The position numbers were made by a program, and so were the translations under genes. Shown here piece after piece: positions 54,268 through 64,000 of a stretch of DNA of 64,000 nt (positions within the stretch are counted from its first letter, which is position 1; every line of letters begins with the position of its first letter). Under the pieces are notes generated by a model. The model made no database searches, was not told the origin of the DNA, and was given only the letters and a program-made list of their open reading frames with translations. The stretch is from assembly GCA_002189035.1 (NCBI GenBank), contig NEEC01000020.1:248001-312000 (forward strand), in the 5' to 3' direction. The stretch is from Utricularia gibba (lineage: Eukaryota; Streptophyta; Magnoliopsida; Lamiales; Lentibulariaceae).

Positions 54268-56640
54268 CTCTTGATCCCTTCCCACCCCAGGAATCAAAGA
54301 ATCTTCTCCTCCCCCGGATTCGCCACCTTCCACAATCCAATCTATCCTCCCCACCAAACCTGCAACAAACAAGACAACCTCCGTATCCCCTTCATTTCAT
54401 CATACCATTTATTTTCCCCATTGTTGGTGTCTATTATAGACACATTGATTTCATAACACCATTCAATGATAATGAAATCATATTTAAATATAAATTTTCT
54501 ATGATAACCATTGAATTAAATTGATTATTAAACCATTTTGAAACCCTAATCACCCCTTCAAGTGATTCATTGTTTTTTTATCATTTAAAATCTTAGAGCG
54601 AAGGGCTTCTAGAAGAAGAATCAGCCTTGCCGGAATAATCAACCGGAGGTGGGGGCCCATATGGCGGTGGTGAGAGCTCCGTTGACCCGACCCAGTCTTT
54701 GATCTGGTTTATTTCGGTCCGGTTTTCATATTTTATTCATATATTATACATATTTTAAATTTCATTTGAATTTTATTTTTAGATAAATTTGAAACGGTCT
54801 GTGTTTTAAAATCATTAATTAAATTCGAATTTATAAATAAATGATTCGATCTATTTAAAGAAAATAATTTTTATTTTTAAATATTTTAATTTACACCTCA
54901 TAATTCACGTATTTCTTTTCATTTCTCATTTAAAACTCATATTTATGAAAATCATTTGGTAGCGATCCCTAGATCGCCATGGGCTATTACTTGACCCGGC
55001 CCGGCGCGGCCCGTGTCCACCTTGTATTTTTAAAATTTTTTTAGTATTTTAAGATATATTTTTTCTGAAAAAATAATCTAAATATTTTAAAAAATTAAAA
55101 TGAAACTATTTAAAGAGACGGGTCCCAGGAGCAGTTCCTTTGCTTGTGTTCGGAATTTCCTTGTTCAAAGCAGGGGTCAGAGTCGGACCACACTTGTGCC
55201 TGAATTTCAGGTCAATTTATTTTATATTTTTATATAATTATAATATAAATATTAATTATATACATTAAAAATATTTATTTTTGGAAATATAACAATAATA
55301 AATAAAAGAACTAAAAATAAAAAAAAACTTATGAAGGATAAAAGTTTTAATAAATATAATTAAGTACAAATGTTTTGTAAATTATATTCATATTGAATAA
55401 CTTGTTTATCAAATGCACATAGTTTGCAACATATACATTGAAAATGCATCGAATTTACGATATTAATATGAACCTAATTATAAAATTTGAGAGGTATTTA
55501 TTGTATTTAATTTTTCAAAATATTTAATAGACTACTTATTCAATTTTATCAATTTAAATAGTCAAATATATATTGATTAATTATATTTACCTCCATTGAT
55601 AATAAAAATAAATAAAATATTTGAATTTTGAACGCCAATGGTAAAAATGGGAAACTTCTTCACCTTTCCAATCATCTGATTTATTTATTTTTTATAGCGC
55701 GAAAATCGATGAATAATTTAATAAATTCGTACGGAAAAACACACTTTATACCGTTTTTTTCTCATTTTAAGAATAATTTTAATTTTTAGTTATTAGTATC
55801 ACATCAAATAATCCTATGTTTGATTTGCTAATTTTTGTATCCATAAAAAAATCATTTGCTGGAATAAACATTATTTATAAAAAGTTGTTTAAAAAAAGTG
55901 ATATATTTAGAAAATTTTTAATATTATTTTTTGTGTTTTTTGTAGATTAATTTGTTCTTGTGTATTGATTCCATACCACTATTTTTAAAACTGTAATAAT
56001 TAATTCTGATTAAATTGTTTTCTATTATGTGTTTATATAGAGAAACTTTTTATAATCTTGTATAACACTTTTTTATGGAAGAATATAATGTAAATTTTTG
56101 AGGATTGGATGTTCAAATGAGACATGCAAATAGTGGTTCGTTATATTTGATATTAGAATCAAATCTAAATATATAATTGGTACTAGGGTAAATATCATTG
56201 AGAATGCTAAGTTTTAAAGAAAGTCAAAAGTAACTAACCTAAGTAAATATATAAAGAATTTAGATGAATTTCACATCAATTACAAATGAGATAAATATAA
56301 AATTTATGTAAAAAGATATTATTTAATTTTGTATGAATTCTTTACTCATCATTGAATAAGATAAGTATGTAAATATTTAATATCCAAAATAAAGAATATC
56401 GAAAGAGTGAATCGTTACATTAATCCAAATGTTTTGAAGACAGTTTTATGAACATAACTCAAATTTTCGACTCGAAGTCGATGCTGTAAACCCTATTAAT
56501 TTCCCTATTTTAATTAATAGGCATTTGTTCATCTTCTTTGCTGTATAAGTATAAGACGTTGATTCCTCTCCTCCCTCCGCCGTCTAGCGTCGGGAAACCA
56601 GACGCATTTCACGCACAAACTCAGGTTCCCTTCTTCTTCG
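54268..56640. other. Long AT-rich intergenic region
   Basis: Bases 54268-54540 are the 5' side of the ERF gene and may hold its first exon. From 54700 to 56530 the sequence is overwhelmingly A/T with long homopolymers and no coding character. GC-richer islands at 54590-54720 and 54975-55030 carry no frame. Confidence 0.55.
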
Positions 56641-57167
56641 ATGGCGTTGCAATCCCTCTTTCATGGCTTCTGCTCCGTCAGGAAGATTTTCCGTGCAGTC
56701 GAGGCTCTGCTGGCGCTGCTTTTTATCACCTGGGCGTACCCCGGCTCCCCTCCGGCGACCACTTCCGCCGCGTGCTCGCCGTCGTGTTCAGCCACCTGTT
56801 CGCTTTTCTGGTCGGGAATATCATTGTCCTGACTCTCTTCTGTCACTCCCGCTCCCGCTCCCGCTCCCGCCCCCCACTGCCGCCCCCAGACTTCCTGTTG
56901 CAGCCGGCACCGGCAGTGTTCCAGGATAAGGAAACCATTTTTGAGGAGAAGAGCGTGGGGGTGATGTCCGGGCCGGAGAATTCGGAGGCGGTGGAGACCG
57001 CGGTGGAGACGGGGAGGGTCGAGGAGGAGGAGGAGGAGGAGGAGGAGATGGAAGTGATCGAAACGGTGCCGTTTTTTGAGAAGCTCAGTAGCGAGGAGTT
57101 CCAGAGAGCCATCGAGGCGTTCATCGAGAAGCAAACAAAATTTCATCATCAAGAGAAATTACAATAA
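56641..57167 (+). CDS. Small DUF4408/DUF761-like membrane protein, with an apparent frame break
   Basis: The ATG at 56641 gives MALQSLFHGFCSVRKIFRAV and a first hydrophobic segment (EALLALLFITWAY). Near 56739-56742 the frame must change. The downstream frame gives RLPSGDHFRRVLAVVFSHLF, AFLVGNIIVLTLF (second hydrophobic segment), an SRSRSRSR run from a CTCCCG hexamer repeat (56847-56870), a poly-Glu run (57019-57049) and the end SSEEFQRAIEAFIEKQTKFH. Two short hydrophobic helices plus a C-terminal amphipathic helix resemble DUF4408/DUF761 proteins of unknown role. Length is 527 nt and becomes 176 codons with one added base. The alternative without a frame change ends in an early stop after 63 residues. 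Confidence 0.68.
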
Positions 57168-57558
57168 ATTATGAAATAAATATTTTTCAATCGTATTTTT
57201 TAATACTTTTTAAAATATTTTTTCATTTTATTTTAAATATATATTTATGAAACTTATGTATAATTTTTTTATTTATATGTTTATTATTAAGTAATTAAAT
57301 TATTCTATAATATACATGTTTTTAGATATCTAATTGATATTTATTAAGAATAAAATTTTTTAGGAAAATGCATCGGTATATGAAATTAAATTAATATAAA
57401 AACGAACATAATTTAAAACCTGTCTAATTAATTAATTCACCTGAAAAAAAAAATGAAAGTCAAACCACGTGTCATGGTGATGATGGTGATCTCCAGCGAG
57501 AGCACTGCAACAGGTGAACGGTCGATTGCAACCGGCGAAATCCAGGGGATCCGACGAA
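57168..57558 (+). promoter_or_regulatory. Spacer and promoter of the Tm-1-like gene, with a G-box
   Basis: The stretch is AT-rich. A CACGTG G-box lies at 57466-57471, about 90 bp before the start codon. No TATA box is evident at the expected distance. Confidence 0.5.
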
Positions 57559-60500
57559 ATGGCGGTTAAGGGAGGTGACGATCTGCAGGTTTTCTGCGTT
57601 GGAACTGCGGATACGAAGCTTCAGGAGATTCGGTTTCTTGCGAACGCGGTTCGGTCAAATCTTCGATGTTTTTCGCCCACTTTTTCGCGAAAGGTTTTGT
57701 TTTTTCTTACCCCATTTTCGATTGTCCACATTCACCCACTACCCGCATTCGCTTTTTTTTGAACAATGGAAAAACCCATAGATCCACTGATGTGTGTTTT
57801 TGTTTGGAACATTTCAACAGCATGAAATTGAGCCCTTTTCCCCACTTGTATGTGTTGTTTGGGTCATATCATCTAAGTGACGGCCCACAGTGTTCATTAC
57901 CCTGGTCTTTAGGTTTCTTTGAAATTGTTACTGTGAGGAGATAGCAGAGCTCTTGAGGTTGAAAAACATGTTTTTGGGAGTTTTAATCATATGGTTGTGT
58001 TCACCATTAGGTAGTTGTGACTGTGGTAGATGTATCTACTGGGGAGAAGCATATTGAAAGCTGTGATGATTTCAATTTTGTGTCAAGAGAAGTTATTCTT
58101 TCGTGCCATGATCAATGTGCACGGCGCCCAGACGATAGAGGAAGTGCTATTGCTGTTATGTCGGAAGCTCTTGGGAGCTTCCTGAAAAGAGTTCATGGGA
58201 ACGGAGGCCTTTCTGGAGTAATAGGACTTGGGGGAAGTGGAGGGACTTCACTGTTGTCATCTCCCTTTCGATGCATTCCGATCGGAATCCCAAAGATGAT
58301 CGTTTCCACGGTTGCTAGTGGTCATACTGAGCCATATATTGGAACATCTGATTTGGTGTTGTTTCCATCAATTGTGGATATCTGTGGAATCAACAATGTA
58401 AGTAGAATCATATTGTGCAATGCTGCCTCAGCATTTTCTGGAATGGTGCTTGGACGACTCGAGATGTCGAAAGCGTCAGCTGCTGCTAGTGAAAAAGGCA
58501 CAGTCGGTATTACCATGTTTGGGGTGACCACTCCTTGTGTCAACCTTGTTAAAGACAAACTGGCTCAAGAAGGCTACGAAGCATTGGTTTTCCATGCCAC
58601 TGGGGTTGGAGGGAGGGCTATGGAGGATCTTGTCAGAGGAGGCTTTATACAGGTCAGGTTTCTATTCTCAACCAGTATCCAGCTGCATCATGCTGCATGC
58701 CAACTTATTCGAGCTTTAAGATCATTGCACTTAAAACTTGAATCTGATCTCTGAATTATATACAGAGTGTCATTCCTTTGCTCATGAGCATTAGTCTGCT
58801 TTTAGGGTGTCATTGACATCACAACAACTGAGGTTGCTGACTACATAGTTGGAGGAACAATGGCATGCGACAGTTCCCGGTTTGATGCTGCATTCGAAAG
58901 AAATATACCCGTAGTTCTCAGTGTTGGAGCACTGGATATGGTGAACTTTGGACCCCTAGACACCATATCCTCAGACTATCAACACAGAAAATTTCATGTG
59001 CACAATCAACAGGTGAAACTTTTATCTAGACCATAACTTCCAAGAATACTGAAGTTTACAACCGGGAAATATTCTTGTTCTGTGGTGTCATTTAGCCTCC
59101 TTGATAGCATGCAGTTGAGTCACACTTATGATGCACTGAGAACTTTGTGGCTCTATTGTACAAGGGATGATACAAGATGTTCTGTTATTTAGGTTACTCT
59201 AATGCGAACCACAGTCGACGAGAACAAGAAGTTTGCTGCATTCTTAGCTGATAAAGTAAACAAGGCGTCGTCCAGTGTTTGCATCTGCCTTCCAACAAAA
59301 GGTGTATCTGCACTAGACGCCCCTGGTCAATCTTTCTATGATCCAGCTGCTACTGGTGCGCTTGTGGATGAGTTACAGAGGCTCATTGTGAGCAGTGAAA
59401 AGCATCAGGTTCAATCTCCTTTCTTCTTCTATAACACCATGTTTGTGTTCCCTGGAATTTTCCATTTCTTGGTGTTGTACTTAGTGACTGGATACATTTC
59501 TCTTGGTAGGTGAAAGTTCTTCCTTATCATATTAACGATCCCGAGTTTGCGAGTGCGATCATGCAGTCGTTTTTCGAGATGATGGCAAAGCCAGGTGATG
59601 CAGCTCGTGTATCTGTTCATGAAACTGCCAAAGCTTCTCTGAGTGAAGCTCCTTCTCCAAAAACTGCAAGCCCCTCTTACAGCTTAAGCAACTTCCCTGA
59701 TGCAAAACCTGGTATGACTGCATATTCCCATCCTGATCAATTTTTGCTACTTGTCAAAAGAGAAGAAATGAAGTGGTTTTCTCTACAGAAACATTGCAAC
59801 GGACTCAGAAAATCCTACAGCAACTGAAACACCAGATACAAGAGGGTAAGCCAATTATCGGCGGCGGTGCGGGGACCGGCATATCGGCGAAGTTTGAAGA
59901 AGCTGGTGGTGTTGATCTGATTGTGGTGTATAACTCAGGGAGGTTTAGGATGGCAGGGAGAGGGTCCTTGGCTGGTTTACTGCCCTTTGCTGATGCTAAT
60001 GCCATAGTTCTTGACATGGCCAATGAAGTCTTGCCTGTTAGTCTTCTGTTCTATTCATCCAATTCCTCAGAAACATTCAACCCATTGTCTTCCTCAAAGG
60101 ATCTGTTGGGGATTCATTAGGTAGTGAAGGAAGCCCCTGTTCTTGCCGGAGTCTGTGCGACGGATCCGTTCCGGAGGATGGGCTTCTTTCTGAAGCAGTT
60201 GGAGTCTGTAGGATTTTCCGGTGTGCAGAACTTCCCAACTGTTGGACTGTTTGATGGCAATTTCAGACAGAATCTTGAAGAGACTGGAATGGGATTCAGG
60301 TACTCATCTTAAGAAGACTTAGTCAAGAAAATAGCAGCTGTGACTCCTCTCTGTGTTCTGGTTTTCAGTTTAGAAGTTGAGATGATTGCACAGGCACACA
60401 GAATGGGTCTCTTGACCACCCCATACGCTTTTAACCCAGAGGAAGCAGCAGCCATGTCAAAAGCAGGTGCTGATATAATCGTGGCTCACATGGGGCTCAC

Positions 60501-60848
60501 GACATCCGGTTCCATCGGAGCACAGACGGCTCTCTCGCTCGACGAAAGCGTGAGGCTGGTGCAAGATATTGCAGATGCTGCTCATGGGATCAATCCTGGT
60601 GCCATTGTGCTATGTCACGGAGGTAACAAAATGCACACAACTGCAACTTGTACCCCAGAAAAAGCAAGCAGCTAGTGATTATGTATCTTGTCACAGGGCC
60701 AATATCTGAACCCAAGGATGCAGAATATGTCCTGAAGAGAACATCAGGTGTTCATGGTTTCTACGGTGCTTCGAGCTTGGAGAGGCTCCCAGTCGAACAA
60801 GCAATAAAAGCTACGGTTCATCACTATAAATCAATCTCCTTGTATTAA
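57559..60848 (+). CDS. Tm-1-like protein (UPF0261 ATP-binding domain plus PEP mutase-like TIM barrel)
   Basis: Nine exons, 57559-57693, 58011-58652, 58806-59012, 59193-59408, 59510-59711, 59789-60036, 60121-60299, 60369-60622 and 60697-60848, sum to 2235 nt, or 744 aa, near the length of tomato Tm-1. The N-terminal UPF0261 domain is rich in Gly loops ([70 protein letters not shown]). A linker ([20 protein letters not shown]) joins it to a barrel domain ([83 protein letters not shown]). In tomato the N-terminal domain of particular alleles binds tobamovirus replication proteins; the normal host role is unknown. Sequence alone does not show whether this copy is antiviral. Confidence 0.95.
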
Positions 60849-61087
60849 GCTTCATACCCGACACAGTACAATGCTCGGGGGAGCTTCTTGTAAACAGTCA
60901 ATACAGATCTTGGTGTCTTGGAACATCCTTTCTATGCCACAAGTTTTTAGAATTGACAAAGTAGTGTTGCTCTCAGACGCCTGTTGATGAAAGCACATTG
61001 GTAGCTATTGTAAGGGTATGCCCACAACACAAGAGTAAATCATGGGAAAACCTACCATCAAATAAGAGGCGGGGATTCCCATGATAC
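60849..61087. other. Convergent 3' region between Tm-1-like and S28 peptidase genes
   Basis: Both genes end toward each other within 239 bp. No other feature is seen. Confidence 0.6.
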
Positions 61088-63786
61088 TTAGAGTGAAAAA
61101 CTTCCAGAGTCTTGACATTCAGAGAGCCATAGATCAATGTGTTTTATGATGTCTTGCCTCACCTTGTCCACTGCATCAGGGGAGCTGCAGTTCCGGGAGT
61201 CACCTGCAACACAAGTGCAAATCCATGCAGTTTTTTTAAAAAAGGAAAAGTATGCCTACTGTATGAACCAAACATGAGTGGTGTGAAAAGAAGACTGATG
61301 GGCTGGACAAGAAGAGTGGATCATACCTTCTGGGACGAGAGGTGATTGAGGGCAGCCACGCAGGTCACTTCCATGTCCACAGTTGTGGCACTTGATGATG
61401 TATGAAGGCACTGAATTTGGAAAACAAGCACCACATTTTAAGAGCACGATAGGTTTCTTCACATTAGAGAGAAGGCAGGCTTCTGTTTCTGCTTACTATC
61501 AGGTGAAGAAGTCGTCTTCGAAGCATGTTGCCAAGGGTCTTGTGATCCATTTGTGAACACTATTTTGGAACCTGATGGACGAGAATAACTTGGAAAGGCT
61601 TGTGAAAGGGAAAATTGAAGCTTCAGATGCAAGTTCTTACCTGCGATCCTTGTGCCTCCATAGTACAGATTCGTCGCATCGACCTCAGGGTACACTCCTT
61701 CTCCAAAAACATTTTTGCAGAGATCCAAGTGATATCTGCTTATCAATCGTAATGTCAGTGAAAACGCGATCAAATGACAGCAAAAATGGGATGATGTGGT
61801 AACTGTCAGCTTGCCTAGTATCAACTTTGGAAGACCGGATGCTATCGTTTGAAGGCGCAACTTGAAAATATGCAACTTCAGTACATACTTGGAACCACCA
61901 CAGGCGATCAGAATCTCCTTTGCTTACTTCAGTTCTTTTCAAATGCCGCTGATCATATGTATCAACACCAACACCAAAGCTCTTCACAAAAAACTCCTTC
62001 ACAAAGGTGGCATATGCTTCCTGCGTTTCAACATAGAGAAGAAGAGGAGAGAAAATGGGAAAACAGAAATGAGCAACATATGGTGAATCTCTATGCTTAG
62101 CATTGGAATGAGACAATAATTTTTCAAAAATGCTTACCACCAGATCATCCCCAGCTTTCTTAGCTTCGACCAGAGGGACGCACAATGCATCTGGATTACC
62201 ATATTGAATCTGGAGATTGGCAAATTTGTAGAAATTTAAACGATCTGAAACACATTGTAGAAATTTAAAGAAAGTAGCATTGATACGTACTGCTGTAACA
62301 GCAGCATCCGCCAGAAAATACAAGAAATCCCCATCGATTTCTAGCTGTAACAGAGGAAATATAATTTAGAGTGTAGACCAAATTTCGAATATGCTACAAA
62401 GGCATCAAGCAAAAGCTCAACACTTCTGAACTAACCATGTTCCATAAGACAAGAACAGGGAAGCATGTAATGATCAAGAAGCAAATCAACCCATTGAGTT
62501 TTGCCCATGGGCCAAAGCAAGGAAATAGAAGAAAGGGGCACTAAACCTTAGATGCACCAAATAATGCTTTTATCGTCCTTGCATTCGACACTAGCCTCTG
62601 ATCAACAAGTTGGGTTATTTCTTGTAACACGGATTTACATTCAGGGCCTGCAGATTCGCCTATCTGAATGCCTCAATGAACACAATCAGGGACCAAACAA
62701 AATGAGAAAACTAAGGCTTGTAAAGAAGATGATAACCAAATCCTTTCACCTGCTTGTCAAATTCAGTGAAATTGTAAACTGAAAGAACAACGGCAGAGCT
62801 GGCAAGGCTTCCACATGTCAAATGTGGAAACTTGAGTCTGAACCACGCACTAAGAGCTCCCGCATAGGAAACACCTACCACAAACCATGAGTTATCAGCA
62901 TTTGACCTATTGAGCCTCTCATTAAGAGATCCCTGCAGTGATACAAAAAAAAAGTGTCAAAAAAAGAGAAAACAAGGATGAGTTATCAGCACCCTTGGGA
63001 GTCTACCTTATAACGCATAAAACAGCAGAATAAATGTTACTTATTATTCAACAAGCACACCAACTCGTGCATCCCACAATCCGATGAAGGGAAACGGTTA
63101 AGCTACCACTTGCCTGATAATAGTTTCTGAAGGCAGCTAAATCGAATAGGGCCTGCTTTGACGAAAGGTACCTAAGATTCTCTGTCGTCAATGATCTAAA
63201 AGGCACACTTTTCCCGTAATAACGATGCTCGAGAGAAACCACAGCTGCTCCAAACTTCTTGGCCAAAACCTACAAATATTTCAAGACTCAAACGTTAGAT
63301 CACAATCCAAGGGCATGGTCTTTGTCCCAAATCCTTTTACCAGTCTTTACAACTCATATGAGAGAACGAAATCTTGGAACAAGCTTACCTTCAGATAATC
63401 ATTGGAAATTCCACCACAGGTAGACTCCCCACATATTTTCAGAAAAATGGGACCGTTAGGGAGACGAAAGTCATCAAGATACTCATAGTACCGCTGCGCA
63501 AACTGACGATGATCCTGCAGTTGTAAATGAAATGAAACAATCTCCTCAAATCCCCCGCTCCACTACCGGACAAAGGAAACTACAAAAGCAACAAACTTAC
63601 ATATGGCGAAAAGTGGTCAAGAGTTTGATTGAACCAGTGCTCTTCCGTTGTCAAATAATTCGCAGCTCCGGACACCTCCTGCCGCCGCAGAAGCCGTGGA
63701 GTTAACGAGGACGCAAAATTCACCCTTACAATCAACAGCAGCAAGCAAATAAACACCCAACGGTTTCCATCTCCGGCGAACATCAT
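61088..63786 (-). CDS. Serine carboxypeptidase S28 family protein (prolyl carboxypeptidase/TSSP-like, EDA2 type)
   Basis: Reads from MMFAGDGNRWVFICLLLLIV at 63786, a signal peptide, to the TAA at 61088-61090, over many short exons. Motifs in order: NYLTTEEHWFNQTLDHFSPY, KICGESTCGGISNDYLKVLA, VVSLEHRYYGKSVPFRSL, then VVGVSYAGALSAWFRLKFPH with the nucleophile serine in GVSYAG. Later come WWFQVCTEVAYFQVA, FTNGSQDPWQHAS (catalytic aspartate) and IIKCHNCGHGSDLRGCPQSP (catalytic histidine region). The last exon ends DIIKHIDLWLSECQDSGSFS. All three catalytic positions look intact. Such enzymes cleave after proline or act as endopeptidases in the vacuole or apoplast. Arabidopsis EDA2 (At2g18080) is a close relative by wording. 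Some short inner exons were not placed to the base. Confidence 0.92.
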
Positions 63787-64000
63787 CCTCCTCCTCCTCC
63801 ACGGTAAAAATAACTAAACGACAAAATCACCGCGGCTTCTTCCGCACTCCAATAAAGCGTCCGCGTCCGCGTCCGACTCCGAGTCCAAGCCACCGCGTCA
63901 TTGTTCGATTTTTTTTTACAAGTTTATTTATTTAATTCAGATATTTGACCTTTTTTTAATTGCAATAATCATTATTATTATATTTTATTAATAAAAAAAA

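Noticed and set aside
1-64000. Transposons, tRNA or rRNA genes, CRISPR arrays, organelle insertions
   Set aside because: Looked for terminal repeats, tRNA-like B boxes, reverse transcriptase or transposase motifs and direct-repeat arrays on both strands; none was convincing by eye.

Overview
This window is nuclear DNA of a flowering plant, most likely a eudicot. Coding exons are GC-balanced and are separated by short GT-AG introns, often 70-120 nt. Spacers are very AT-rich. Every recognisable gene belongs to a land-plant family: PPR, CRM, HD-Zip II, AP2/ERF, NOI/RIN4, DUF1068, temperature-induced lipocalin, STP sugar carrier, GRDP and WAV3-type E3. About 24 protein genes lie in 64 kb, so the region is gene-dense. 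I see no transposon, CRISPR array, tRNA or rRNA. The species cannot be resolved from the sequence.

Layout, 1-19 kb: an At3g27390-type membrane protein (-, cut by the left edge); a TBC Rab-GAP (+), tail to tail with ARP6 (-); ARP6 head to head with an unidentified 421-aa protein (+); an E-type PPR protein (-), head to head with a CRS1-like group II intron splicing factor (+); ribosomal protein eL21 (-).

19-32 kb: an F-box/kelch protein (+), a lipoate-protein ligase A-like protein (-), sugar transporter STP7 (+), SRP receptor alpha (-), a non-coding stretch built of diverged duplications, a DUF1068/NKS1-like Golgi protein (-) and temperature-induced lipocalin (-).

32-48 kb: a NEMP/PNET2 nuclear-envelope protein (-), an HD-Zip II factor (+), an acidic single-pass membrane protein (+), a WAV3/EDA40-type RING-vWA E3 ligase (-) and its neighbour GRDP (-). 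The last pair is adjacent in the same way in Arabidopsis.

49-64 kb: a 93-aa basic protein (+), a CML27-type calmodulin-like protein (-), an NOI/RIN4 protein (-), an ERF (-), a DUF4408-like membrane protein (+), a Tm-1-like UPF0261 protein (+) and an S28 peptidase (-).

There is no operon logic. The genes are mostly housekeeping, organelle-RNA, membrane and transcription-factor genes, arranged as close convergent or divergent pairs. Several housekeeping promoters carry site II (TGGGCC/T) elements. I found no convincing new biological system. The strongest unusual signal is technical: four otherwise intact genes (PNET2, the WAV3-type E3, the ERF and the DUF4408-like gene) each break frame at short G or C runs that are one base too short. 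There are five such sites, and adding one base at each gives exon sums divisible by three. This suggests homopolymer under-calling in the assembly rather than pseudogenes. Also notable are two GC-AG introns, one frame-neutral; a duplicated splice acceptor in PNET2; variant HD-Zip II residues; and a 188-bp promoter shared by two organelle RNA factors.
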